This document shows positions 21,251-32,419 of a stretch of 64,000 nucleotides of DNA, piece by piece (the stretch's first letter is position 1; every line of letters starts with the position of its first letter). The translations under genes and the position numbers were made by a program. The notes beneath the pieces are model-generated. The model was given only the letters and a program-made list of their open reading frames with translations. It searched no databases and was not told the DNA's origin. The stretch comes from Hsuehochloa calcarea (taxonomy: Eukaryota > Streptophyta > Magnoliopsida > Poales > Poaceae). The DNA is taken from positions 47,457,662 through 47,521,661 of the forward strand of contig CM070604.1 of the NCBI GenBank assembly GCA_036346395.1, read 5' to 3'.

Positions 21251-22876
21251 TGAAGGACCGAAATGGCAGCAGAGGGGGTGAATGGCGCAATAAAATTAAG
21301 AACTCCCTTTCTTGTATTTAAAGCAAATCTACAAAGCCCTCGGATCTCTTAAGAAGAGTGAAGCAAAATCGGAGAATCAAAATAAACTTTAGAGGCTTAC
21401 ATCGCTAAATCGGAAGGTCGATTCTACCCGTGATAGTTCCGCACTCCGTAGTTCGGGATGCATGCGGAAGTTCCGCTGCGATAGATATTCGTAGTGGACA
21501 ATCGGAAGTTCGATTGTCTGACCAAGAACAGATCTTGCTCGGGTTTTTCCCAAAATCCAAAGTGCTCAATCTTGAATGCTCTTCTCGGTCAAGTTTCACA
21601 GGACATCATCCTAAGCAACATCTTGACCTCATGGAGAAGAATCGCAAACAAAGATTTAACAAACAACCCAAAATCGGATTTCTTGAAGAAGGGGCAAGAA
21701 AGACCAAAACCCGAAATAGACACGATTCTCTGATTCCTAGTTCATGAAACTTTGAGGATACATTAGCAATATCAAAGCGAATCTAGATATCAAGTTTCAT
21801 GCTATTTCATAAGGCGAATCAAAAGATATGCCAAAACCCTAAATATTTAACATGAGAAGAGAGAAAGAAGAGGACATAAACAAGTAATCAAAACTCGAGT
21901 TTCATTGATAGATATCAAATGTTTACAGATGGAAACACAGAGGAAAGATTACATAAGATTTGAGATCACACTCTCCTCTCAACAAGCTCTCAAAAAGCAA
22001 AACAAATCTTTTCTAGAGCTAACCTAATTTTCTCTCAAAAAGTCTAACCCTAACCCCAGGGTTCTCCCTATTTATAGCCTTGGCTAATGGGCCTCCAACC
22101 CATTAAGCCCGCTACACCCGAACGGAACCGCCTCCACTTTTGCCGCTTTGCGAAAAGACCCTTTCGCCCCTTGCGCACCTTCTGGAAGCCTCCCGTACAC
22201 CTTGTTGTGCACGACTCGCAACCGCTTCAAGATTCACGCCGTCTTCGACACATCCCGACCGTTCTGACCTCAACGCCTCCTGCGCCTAGTCCGGTCCACG
22301 TGTCTCGCCACGACTCCATCTTGATGCCCTGCAGTCAACACAGACAAAAACACATCACATAGCATTGCACAATATCATAGCATCAATATTTGTATAAGAC
22401 TCAAACTCATACAAAATCAAAATCACAATTTAACCTACTCGCGCGATTACGACACAATCGGAAGTTCCGCACTTACCACAGCGGAAGTTCCGATTTCCGG
22501 AACATCCGCACTTGTCAGAATTATCGGAAGTTCCGTGCTTACCACTGCGGAACTTCCGATCTTCGGAACATCCGCACGTCCAAAAATTCTATTTCGATTT
22601 TCGTCTCAGAGGAATCTCAATACCAGTATTATCGGACACTCCGCTACCCCATGTGCGGAAGTTCCGATTCTCTTCACCAAACCAAAACCGGTAAATCGGA
22701 AGTTCCTTTTCCAACACGGTAGTTCCGATTAATCGAACTTCCGCTCCATACACGCGGTAGTTCCGATTTCCTGACTCGACCAAGCAGTCCAAACCAAAAC
22801 CTCAACTCTCAATCTAATCAACACACTTGTCAAATACTCATCACTCAGAGTGGAGGACCTCTCACATGGTCTCTCA
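21251..22876 (-). repeat. 5' LTR of element 2 (right copy)
   Basis: 1,626 bp, TGAAGGACCG...GTCTCTCA. Complete CGGAA-S-TTCCG pairs begin at 22,459/22,482, 22,525/22,548 and (first member a variant) 22,633/22,656, each 23 bp apart. The minus-strand TATAAATAG is at 22,068-22,077. GACCT follows at 22,877-22,881. Confidence 0.95.
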
Positions 22877-22881
22877 GACCT

Positions 22882-25638
22882 GTTTGCAAATACAGAAGAA
22901 ATGAAGGGGAGGGCAACTAAAGCAATTTGCACGAGTGCATGTATACAGCTGAGCTTGGAGAGGGAAAATGGTAACGACGAACCACATATTATTTTCAGTA
23001 CGTGCAGTTTCGATTGGTATGTTTTGTTAGTATATATCTGAAGCCTTTCCACGGAAGCATAAGTTCGAAAATCACTAACAGGGACAAGGGAAAAAACGAC
23101 TATATAGTCCGAAGATTCTCTACAGAAGCTAACACTACAAACTCGTGCAGTCTATGCATATGGTTTTCGCTTTCTGCTCATCTCTGTCTGATTAAAACAT
23201 CCGAGGATTGAGATTTTTTACTTCCTTTGTGATGTGGTGCGGGTGCGACCGGTAACAAACAAAATGTGTTAACATTGGAACGAGGCAGCTAGATGGGGTT
23301 AATATGCGCCACACAAACAATGTGTCTAAACCCTCATAATGAAATCTCCAAAAAAAACAAACAAAATGTGCGAAAACTTGCCCAGGCGGTCAGACCTTCA
23401 ACTAGTGTGCGGTTTGACCTCTGGGCGGTCTTACCTCTCCCTTATGAGTTATGACAAAGATGATTTCAAATCCAAGAATCGAAGTAACTTTCAATCCACA
23501 GCTCCAAATTACTTGAATCTTTTTGTTCAGCTTGCCTATGATATTGTGAAACTAATCCATGAAGAGATCGGAGTAAATCTTTTCAAAGCTTTGCCCTTTT
23601 TTGATCTGAAGGCAAGTTGCACGAAAATCGGGCTAAATACAAAAATGATGATAGAGGAGATCCTGGGAGGAATAAATCAAAGATGACTAGGATGATTTCC
23701 CACACATCCTAGCTGCATCCTCAATCATAACAAGAATCAAGCTAAAAGCCTCAAGAGCAAAACCCTCTAAATCACCTTTTCTTCAACCAAAACTGGGCAA
23801 ATTCAAGAACTTACAATAGAAAGTGCATAGATGGATGTGATCTACTCTCCAAGAGATATCCATCATTTACACGTCGTAGGTAAAAAGCAAGATCAGGAGG
23901 GGGGGGGACACAAAAAACCAAGCCAAATCAAGAAATCAACACTAGAGCATATGAGAGGAAGACTTATATGAATTTGGATATTTGATTTCTACTTGGGGAT
24001 GGATGTTTACAGCCAATCCATTGGAAGGACAAAGGCAGTAGGGCACCACACACACAAGTGTTGTAATATCTCTCAATACATCTCTCAAACCCTAGCCTCC
24101 TCTCAGCGCTTTCCCCAGAATTTCACATTAGGGTTCTTTGGTTTGGTTGCTGCAATTCAGCACCAACCCCTATATAGTAAAGGCTAGGAGCTAAGAGAGA
24201 AACCATAACGGACACCCGCTACGCCCACACACAAATGGATATATCAAAGGAAGGATTATATAGTTATTTGTGCAAAAGCAATATTTGACATTTTGAATAC
24301 AATAGCTAAGTTCAAAAGCTCAAGTTTTACAATATCTAAAATTGAGTTTTAAATGAATTAATAATGCTAGTGTAGGCACCAACCTAACAATGACTTAAAC
24401 ACGGGCTCCGACCCGGGGCTTCAACCCACAATTTTCTCATGGACACCCATCCATATCATAATATGTTTTATAAAATATTTTGAAAATAAAACCAAAGTCT
24501 AATCCACGAAAATATTTGTTCAACATGTTGATGACTATAAACTCCAAAAATTTAATATAAATCTCAATAAGGTAGGGCTTGAATTTAGAAACTTGAATGT
24601 GTTGAATCGGAGTTCGTATGAGGAAGAACGAGCTTTTGGAAGATTTAAATCTAAGAAAAAGAGAAGGAAAATACTATTTCAATTTTTTAGAATTTTCTTT
24701 TAAAAGAAAATTTCAATTTTATTGCATCAGAAATGAATTTCGGAATTAAAAGATAATTCAAAAGATAGGGAATAGATGCTGACACGTGGGGCCCACGGTC
24801 TATGGACCAGGTCCATTGTTCTAGTCTACTAGTCTGTGGCTCATGGGTCAATAGAACAGTGAATCTAACATGTGGGGTCACATGTCATCGGGTGGGTCTA
24901 CCGTGGACCAAGTCCATGTGGACTGATTCTGACGTGTTTGTGGGTGTGTGCTGACGTGGCAGACACGTGTGCACAAAGGTTGATGTGGCAGTGACATGGC
25001 GGGCACATGGCTGACACCTGGCCTCCACGTCAACTTGACGGCGGCGAGGCTCGGGCTCTAATTGTCGTCAGCGATCTGGGGTGCGGCAGAGCAAGTAGAG
25101 GGGCGCAATAGGAAGCTAGTGCGATAGGGAATTCAACGGTGTACTCACGGACACGAGGGGATGACTAGGCTGGCCGGCAGCGAGGTCGAAGTGGCGGACG
25201 CGCACGGTCGTAAACGGAAGTGGGATTTTGGTGATGCTCGGGAGACTTCGAGGTGACGGCAGTGTGGATATGCTCCTTGCAATCCCGACGGTGATGATGA
25301 TGAAGCTCGAGGTGCACTGACGGCGGTGGAACTTGACGACGAAGGTTGCAGCGGCGACTTTTCTTCTCCGAGCGATTCCGGCAGTTAAGGTTTGGGCAAG
25401 CACAATAATTTTGAACACAACATATATAACAGTGAAAATATGGGATCAAATATGGTCAGGGGGTGCTTGCCTTGCTTTCTGAACTCTTGGTCTTGCCTTG
25501 GATCAACTTCGGGGATTTTTGAAACGTCGGTATCTAATCGATAAAAGCCAAGTAACATAAATAAGAACCAAATAAATTCAAACAGAGAGAAAATTCAAAT
25601 ATTTTTGTAGATTATGGAAGTTCATGATTTAAAAAAAT
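22882..25638. other. Unassigned, probably old retrotransposon remnants
   Basis: No gene I can support. Around 23,370-23,440 are gcggtcagacc / gcggtttgacc / gcggtcttacc motifs, and near 24,070-24,210 an LTR-leader-like stretch laid out like the element-2 LTR, so 23,230-24,230 may be a decayed Sirevirus LTR. Between 24,780 and 25,040 there is a cluster of acgtgg/acatgg words. The open frame at 23,339-23,686 has no recognised family and no start context that convinces me. Confidence 0.35.
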
Positions 25639-25639
25639 A

Positions 25640-26153
25640 GAAACAAGTTTCACTCAATTTGTATTAAGAACCCTCTGTGATAAGTATCTCATCACAGAAG
25701 GTTTGTATTAAAACCGTCAATGACTACCATGGCTTGGAATTTTCCTTACTCTCTGAGCCATGGTAAAATTGCAGAGTAACAGAAATTCCAAGCCATGATA
25801 AAATCAGAAAGAAAGGAAAATTTTAAGCCCTTAATACAAACCGTTTATGGCGAAATACTTATCACATACAGTTTGTATTAACAATCGTTTGTGAAGTATC
25901 ACAAACGGTTTTATTTAAGAACCGTCTGTGACGTATGCAATTTTCACAGACGGTTATAATTAAGAATCGTCTGTGATAATTCATAGATGGTTCTTAATCA
26001 TAACCATTTGTCGTACATAAGTATCACATATGGTTCCAAAGAAATCGTCTGTGATAATTATGTATCATAGACGGTTCCTTTGGAACCATCTGTGATGAGT
26101 ACAACACAACCGTCTGTGATGAAGCGCCCAAGTTAGCCTGTTTTGTACTAGTG
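25640..26153. repeat. CACTA-type element end with aaccgtctgtgat repeats
   Basis: More than ten copies, in both orientations, of an accgtctgtgat / atcacaaacggtt word lead to the terminus CCTGTTTTGTACTAGTG (26,137-26,153), the reverse complement of a CACTAGTACAAAACAGG-type CACTA end. I do not find the opposite terminus nearby, so this may be a truncated element or one end of a larger one. The repeat word is shared with the CACTA ends at 10,230-10,455 and 58,040-58,258. Confidence 0.75.
25679..25863. repeat. Nested inverted repeats (long hairpin) inside the CACTA end
   Basis: Outer arms 25,679-25,711 and 25,831-25,863 (33 bp each, imperfect, with a 12-bp perfect core ggtttgtattaa). Inner perfect 15-bp arms: catggcttggaattt at 25,728-25,742 and its reverse complement at 25,783-25,797. 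Confidence 0.85.
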
Positions 26154-27065
26154 AAGAAAACCAAGGAGCAAGAGCTCATGGTTCTTAGAGGGGATGTTGG
26201 AAATGGTGCGCATAGCTAGGCTTGAATAGGGAGGAGAAGAATGGGAGTTAGGCACGATTTCTCATGGGCGCGGCATGATAGAGTGAGTGGAGTGACATAT
26301 CTCTCCCTCACTCCCGTACGGTGCAAGCCAGGCAGCAAAGCGGACATGATGACAAGATGGTCGAGCATGGTTGGAGATTTGGGTTAGAATGGCTGGATAC
26401 GATCAGAACAGCGATGGTGACACAGGTGCAGCAAGTTGAGGACGACGGTGGCAAGCTGAGGTGGTGACAATGGCTACGGCGCGGGCCCGGGGTCTACTAG
26501 TCAGCGGTGTGGTGAGTTGAGGGTGACAAATGGATCAGCTCTTCGTGCTAGCATGCGGCCATGCTAGCGAAGGAGAGGGAAAGTGGTGGAAGATGACGAC
26601 TGATAGGTGGGGCCTAGGCCCACTGGTCAGCGACAGTGAAGGAAGGCACAGAGAGAAAGCGCATTCGGCAGAAACAAAATTCGAGAGGAGGGAGTCAACT
26701 ACGGCTGGGTACGATGCGTGGGGCGTAAACAAGCCAAAAGCGACGATAAGCTGGTCCGAGTCTACTTTTACAACCCAAGAAGGATTTTGAATTTTAATCA
26801 ACTCTTGTTACAATTTTTAAATTAGCAAACCAACTCCAAAAAATTATGAAAATATTTGGACATGTTCCTGTTACCAACTAGTAGTTAGAAACATTATTTC
26901 TAGGATTCTACTAGCTTCTTATTTTTCTCGGTAATTATTTTGTCACTACTTTTATTAGAGAAAGGTTATTAATAAATAGCCAAAATGGAGATAAAAACTC
27001 ATAAATGCATAATTTAATATTTTAATCATAAATAACAAAGAATGCAATTATTTGGGCTATTATAG
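26154..27065. other. Unassigned stretch
   Basis: No credible gene. The overlapping ORFs on both strands near 26,530-26,800 mirror each other and have no recognisable product. Confidence 0.45.
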
Positions 27066-27910
27066 AGACAGAGTGGAGTTCGGCCGAGGCAAAGTTGTTG
27101 AGGCCGAGATGCGCCACGTTGAGGTGATGCCATCGAGGTGTGTTTTAGCTCACTGAGGTGAATCCATTGAGCTAGGGGGAGGTCCTAGTCGAGGAGATGT
27201 CATTGAGATGGAGTGGAGTTGGGCTGAGGCAAATTTGTAGATGCCGAGTTGCACCACACCGAGGCAAAGCCATCAAGGCATGTTGGAGCTCCCTGAGGTG
27301 AATCTGTCGAGCTTGGGGGAGCCCCTAGTCGAGGAGACTCCATCGAGACGGAGCGGAGTTCATCCAAGTCAAGACCACACCGAGGCGAAGTCACCGAGGC
27401 GTGTTGGAGCTTGCTGAGGTGAATCCGTCGAGCTAGGGGGAGCCCCTAGTCGAGGATACGCCACCGACATGGAGCAGAGTTCGGCCAAGGCAAAGCCATC
27501 GAGGCGTGTTGGAGCCCACCAAGGTGAATCGTCGAGCTATAGGGAGACCCTAGTCGAGGAGAGACCATCGAGACGAAGTGAAGTTCGGCCGAGGCAAAGC
27601 TGCTAAGGCAGTTGCGGCACACTGAGGCAAAGTCAACAAGGCGTGTTAGAGTTCGCCGAGGTGAATCCATCGAGATAGGTGGAATCCCTAGTCATGGAGA
27701 CGCCATCAAGACAAAGCGGAATTCAGCTGAGGCAAAGTTGTCGAGGCCAAGTTGCGCCATGCCGATATGAAGCAACAGAGGTGTATTACAGCTCACCGAG
27801 GTGAATTCATCGAGCTAGGGGGAGCCCCTAGTCATGGATACACCATCAAGGCAGAGCGGAGTTCGACCGAGGGAAAGCCGTCGAGGTCGAGTTGTGCCAC
27901 ATCGAGGAGA
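27066..27910. repeat. Tandem array, 140-bp monomer, about seven copies
   Basis: The landmark ggagttcggcc-like word recurs at 27,075, 27,215, 27,355, 27,476, 27,580, 27,718 and 27,858, i.e. steps of 140, 140, 121, 104, 138 and 140 bp. Each unit also holds 'gaggtgaatcc-tcgagctagggggagcccctagtcgagga'-like text in the same order. The short steps are units with internal deletions. G/A-rich on this strand. Confidence 0.9.
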
Positions 27911-28009
27911 GGCCCTTAGATGGGGCGATGTCGTTAATTGGTGTGAGAGACCAATGCAAGCCCTAGATCTTGCCCCAAGGAGGTGTATGGCTTGGGGAGG
28001 TGCCCGCCT

Positions 28010-28260
28010 GGGATAGGTCCGAGGTAAGTAGAGATCGAGGCGAGGAGAGCCCAGACCCATTTCGGGGTGGGACAAGGCCGAGGTGTTCGCTCGGACTAGG
28101 TTCGGGGTAGGACAAGGTATAGGTGTGCTCAGACCCCTTTAGGGATGGGGCGAGGTGGTAGGACAAGGTATAGTTGAGCTCGGACCCATTCTGGGGTAGG
28201 ACAAGGTTCATGTGAGCTCGGACCCAGCCCAGGGTGGGACAAGACTGAGGTGCACTGCGA
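28010..28260. repeat. Degenerate tandem repeat, roughly 50-bp unit
   Basis: About four to five imperfect copies of 'gagctcggaccca-ttcggggtgggacaagg' follow the 140-bp array. The period is irregular. Confidence 0.7.
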
Positions 28261-28670
28261 ACTTGTAGCTTCTCGTTACGGTCCCCGTGGGCATCACCAA
28301 TTGTCATCGATACGAGATCGGATAGGAAACTAGAGGCGCCCTCGGTCGGATGTGTCGACCGCCGAGGATGCGAAGGGGACCTCAACGAGAATCAAACACA
28401 ATAAGTTGTACCAATATATTGCATATGTGTGGTAGAAGGTACATGTGACCTCTATCTCCCCATTTACAAGGAGTCCTATTTATAAAGTAGGAGGGGGGAG
28501 ATCCATGAAGTTACTTTGTTGCCATCGGGGCTTAGCTTGCTTCGGGGGTACTTTCGTACATCACGTCAAGTGGGTCCTGCCACCTCTGAGATACATGACA
28601 TCATTGGCATTCCGTCTATGCGGGTGTTGATGGGACTCGGTGCATGGCTACCTTGGACCGGATCTAGGGT
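28261..28670. other. LTR-like linker between arrays
   Basis: Includes 'accaattgtcatcgatacgagatc' and a purine run (gtaggaggggggag near 28,488). This suggests the three arrays sit inside a decayed LTR retrotransposon, but I cannot define its ends. Confidence 0.3.
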
Positions 28671-28679
28671 TAATTCACC

Positions 28680-29060
28680 GACGTGTCACGCCTCACCAAG
28701 GTTGGTCCCTGGACCTCGTCTAGGGTAGATCCCCCGATGTGTGACACCTCACCGAGGTTGGTTCCCAGACCTTGTCCAGGGTGGATCCCCCAATGTGTGA
28801 CACCTCACCAAGGTTGCCCCTCGGACCTCATCCAGGGTGGATCCCCCGATTTGTAACACCTTACGGAGGTTGGTCCTCGGACATCGTCCGGGGTGGATCC
28901 CCCGATGTGTCACTCCTCACTGAGGTTGGTCGTCACACCTCGTCCAGGGTGGATCCCCTGATGTGTCACGCCTCGCCGAGGTTGGTCCCCAGTCCTCATC
29001 TGAGGTGGATCCCTCGATGTGTCATGCCTCACCGGGGTTATCGTCGGCTCGAGGTAGCGC
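28680..29060. repeat. 56-bp tandem repeat, seven units in exact register
   Basis: The word cctcaccgagg (with variants) begins at 28,691, 28,747, 28,803, 28,859, 28,915, 28,971 and 29,027: six consecutive steps of exactly 56 bp despite base changes in each unit. Units also share 'tccagggtggatcccccgatgtgt'-like text. Confidence 0.95.
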
Positions 29061-29601
29061 TGGGTCCCTCACCCAAAACTCACATATACATACTGGTGCT
29101 AAAATTGGCAAGAATATACTCTTACGTTAATGATCCATTAATCTATCAATATTATCTTATTAAAATGAGGGTAAAAGGGCCTTCCATGTTCACTCCACGA
29201 CTAAGAGACTAGAAATTCCTGCATTAACGGGAGGGGGGGAAAAGAGAAAGAACTGCACCACTTATTTCGGTGGGTTCAAATACAACTATAATTTCAATCA
29301 TATGCATTAATAGAACTATATTTTCAAATATAAACATATGTATTTTATTATCTATCCTCACAATTGTGCGAACAATTTTGCTAGTTGTGCTAGAACTGTA
29401 AATTTATAACAGGCAACACCTTCACATGGACTAGATAACTTGGAAATGGATTTTTACCTCTTAAGGGACACCCTCGTCTTATCCGCGGTTCAATGTGTCA
29501 CAATTTACCTTGAGATCCGTGCATTTTTATTTTTGAGAATAGATAATACAACAGAGGACAAAATGTAAAATGGACGAAGAATGAGATAGGAGGGTATTCC
29601 C
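29061..29601. other. Unassigned AT-rich stretch
   Basis: Nothing recognisable apart from a short G-run near 29,233. Confidence 0.5.
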
Positions 29602-29604
29602 TTA

Positions 29605-29747
29605 AGGGCTTGTTTGAATACATTGTGATCCGAGTCAATTCATTCGGATTAACTCAAAATTTGAACTAAAATCTCTTTCAATCTTAAAAGGAGGTTGTTT
29701 CCTTCCGATTTAATTCTAATCTCTAGTGATACATATCCAAACAAACC
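29605..29747. mobile_element. Tourist-like MITE
   Basis: About 143 bp with terminal inverted repeats AGGGCTTGTTTGAATA / TATCCAAACAAACC and TTAA on both sides (29,602-29,605 and 29,748-29,751). PIF/Harbinger MITEs of grasses have GGGCTTGTTTGG-like ends and TTA/TAA duplications. No coding capacity. It lies ten bases left of the CACTA element 2 end. Confidence 0.75.
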
Positions 29748-30270
29748 TTAAATTTTCTACCGGTGTCTAATATCGGTATAGATTTACAGTGCTTGACACT
29801 CGGTAAACAATTATGACCGTTACCTCCAAACTAACCGTTAACGGCGAGGTTTACCGAGTGTCACTAGCAAAGACTCGGTAAATAAATTAGCATTTAAATG
29901 ATTAAAACAATAATTTTTGAATAATATTTGCAGTGTCGCTCCTAACACTCGGTAAAAGAATAACCATTTTAAGTGATTAAAACAATTAGTAAATAAACTT
30001 GGGAATAATGTTTACCGAGTGTTCCGCTCGGTAAAAAGTAGTCAAATATTTCCAGTGGGGACTCCGCTTTCGGTAAAAATGGCACACTTTCGGCAAAATG
30101 CGAAATCGAACCAAATTGGTTACATTGTTTATTTACCGAAGTGCTACACTCAGTAAAACTACATTTTACAGAGTGTTACTCGAATAAAATATGTCGAGAG
30201 AATTTTTTTGTTTGTTTGATTGCATATCCAGTCACAATGAGCAACAAAATCACAGGAAATTATAATAACA

Positions 30271-30360
30271 TGACAGATAGGCAATATATATCACATATAT
30301 GTCCACAAATGTCACATCCACTCACAATAACCAACATATGTCGACAAGCACCATGCAAAT
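30271..30360. repeat. 90-bp dispersed direct repeat, copy 1
   Basis: Identical except for one base to 31,537-31,626 (begins tgacagataggcaatatata). Just downstream, 'aataggagagaaggatccat' also occurs twice (about 30,358 and 30,448). Confidence 0.95.
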
Positions 30361-31394
30361 AGGAGAGAAGGATCCATTTAATAGGAGAGACCCCCAACTC
30401 GAACTTTTTTAAGAACATAACTCCCCAACTCGAGGCTGAAAGCCAAATAGGAGAGAAGGATCCATTTAATGTTGTCTTACAAGCGAGTTTTCATCCTCTG
30501 TTTATCTACAAACAAGTGCAAAAGTATGAATTAGGAAAATTCTGATTCCTCCGGAAATCACACCTAGATCGTTTCAAGTAAACAATGATCTTTTTGCGAG
30601 AGCAATTGCACGACCATTAGCCCAACTTTAACGGTGACAAGCCACTCCTGCGGAAGGTGCGGCTCTGCGATGGTTTTGTCACCTCGAGTTGGAACAGACT
30701 TGTCGATATCGACTTCAAAACTGACGTGAACTTTTCACTTTGGTGAGTTGGAGCAAGCAAACAACTAATAGTTGAAGAGCCACGCAACTTGCAATAGAAT
30801 AATTAACACTAAGAATCTGACGAATACCTTCAACCGGATGACTTGGCATGGAGAATTGCACGGCAAAATCGATTATCTGTTATCGTGACACTGGTCGCCT
30901 TCATCATCTTCATACTACACACAACACCACGATTAAGTTGGTATTGCGAGCAAATATTGGCTATCTGTAGTTGATGAATGATGAATGATGGTGAAGAATG
31001 ACTCTGTTAATCCATATGTAGCAATAAGCATTGCCAATGAGGCATCTGAATAACGGTGTGAAGACAAGAATCACGGGATATAAGATATATGAATATAAGA
31101 TAATCATTTTCCTCTTGAAGTACATAAAGATGGTGAATATTTCATCACGACAAAACAAGGAAAGCTTGACCTTTGCTATCGGACATCGGACTTGGACACC
31201 TAATCTCTTTCTACATGCCTATTGAAGCATACGAATGTTTTCATGCCAAATTACTCAATCTTACCAAGAGTTGAACTCTGTCCTTTTCATCGCCAATACT
31301 TAATCTTTGCCTTCTGAGAAGACACCGTCTAAACTCTCGAGCTGCGACAATGAATACAAAGTTGAACGAGTTATATTTGGAGCGATGCAACGAC

Positions 31395-31498
31395 GATTAA
31401 CATAGTTGTACAAAAGTACTTACCACAAGTGAATCTATGCACAAACATAGTTAACATAGTTGTGCGAAAAGTACTTACCACAAGTGAATCTATGCACA
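31395..31498. repeat. Tandem duplication, about 52 bp
   Basis: aacatagttgt...aagtacttaccacaagtgaa...tctatgcacaa occurs twice in a row with a few changes. Confidence 0.85.
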
Positions 31499-31536
31499 CG
31501 TCCCTTTCGGTCTTGAAGCTTAAATGTAAATGAAAA

Positions 31537-31626
31537 TGACAGATAGGCAATATATATCACATATATGTCCACAAATATCACATCCACTCACAATAACCAA
31601 CATATGTCGACAAGCACCATGCAAAG
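31537..31626. repeat. 90-bp dispersed direct repeat, copy 2
   Basis: Second copy of the 30,271-30,360 segment, one base different, same orientation. Confidence 0.95.
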
Positions 31627-31981
31627 TCCACAAACACCATCAACATATGTCTAAAGTCCACAAAGTTCAACCAAGTCCACAGTTCAACATACAAACCCAT
31701 CAAACAAGGTCGGATGGTACATCACATGGTCGGAGGCTGCATGGAGAAAGCAGTCAAGTCCATGTCTTGATCACCCTGCATATCGTTGTTCGATCCAGCT
31801 GTAGAAGGTCCCTAGAATGAGATTGCACATGTGAGTTATCTGGATCAAAGCAAATTCTAAGGTCTAAGCTATGGTAGGTCAAACTAAGGTATAAGTCGAA
31901 GGTAGCTCTATATGACACAAAAGTGAAGAGTGCATCTAAGTGACTCACGAAGTGCTTCGTCGGAGGTGGAGGCACCAACAG

Positions 31982-32076
31982 TATCGTACATGTATAAAGA
32001 GATGCAAAATAAGTAAATGTATCATACATGTATAAAAGAGATGCAAAATAAGTAAATGTATCATACATGTATGAAA
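31982..32076. repeat. Tandem repeat, about 40 bp, 2.3 units
   Basis: gtatcatacatgtataaa-gagatgcaaaataagtaaat repeats twice and starts a third time. Confidence 0.85.
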
Positions 32077-32419
32077 TTGCCATAAGTACTACAGATCTTA
32101 CATGTACTAGAAATAATCATCAAGATCATTGATAGGTGGGCCAAAATCTCATCATCGCTATTGTCGGCGTAATTATGATCGTCTCTCAAAGTCTCATCAC
32201 TAGCGACATTGCTGAATGGTGTTGCTCAAGTAATAACAAGTCCTTCGCGTTGTGAACCTCCTCTCCATCATCCCGTCAACAATGGCCGTATCATTGTCTA
32301 CTTCCATTCGAGATCTACATCTAAGACAATCTCAAAACTCCCATCTAATCCTTCTTCTTGAAAGAACTCTCGTCATATGTGTTTGCATCGATGTTATAAT
32401 CATCATCGTTTGGGACGAA

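Larger units (their letters stand above)
11935..22876 (-). mobile_element. Complete Sirevirus-type Ty1/copia element 2
   Basis: Bounded by two LTRs of 1,625 and 1,626 bp that begin TGAAGGACCG and end GGTCTCTCA in window orientation. The 5-bp sequence GACCT stands immediately outside both ends (11,930-11,934 and 22,877-22,881), a target-site duplication. On the minus strand the order is 5' LTR (right), PBS, gag, protease, integrase, RT, RNase H, non-coding tail, PPT, 3' LTR (left). Every coding region is split by many small frameshifts, so it cannot move by itself. The LTRs share the CGGAA-S-TTCCG motif with element 1 but otherwise differ from it, so this is a related yet distinct family. Confidence 0.95.

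Noticed and set aside
23339..23686. 115-codon ORF as a host gene
   Set aside because: No family, no promoter or splice context, and it lies in DNA that looks like an old LTR.
26530..26801. Mirror ORFs on both strands
   Set aside because: Same DNA read both ways; no product recognised.
28691..29045. 56-bp periodic array as CRISPR or coding repeat
   Set aside because: The whole unit is repeated (no unique spacers), and 56 is not a multiple of three, so it is not a protein repeat.
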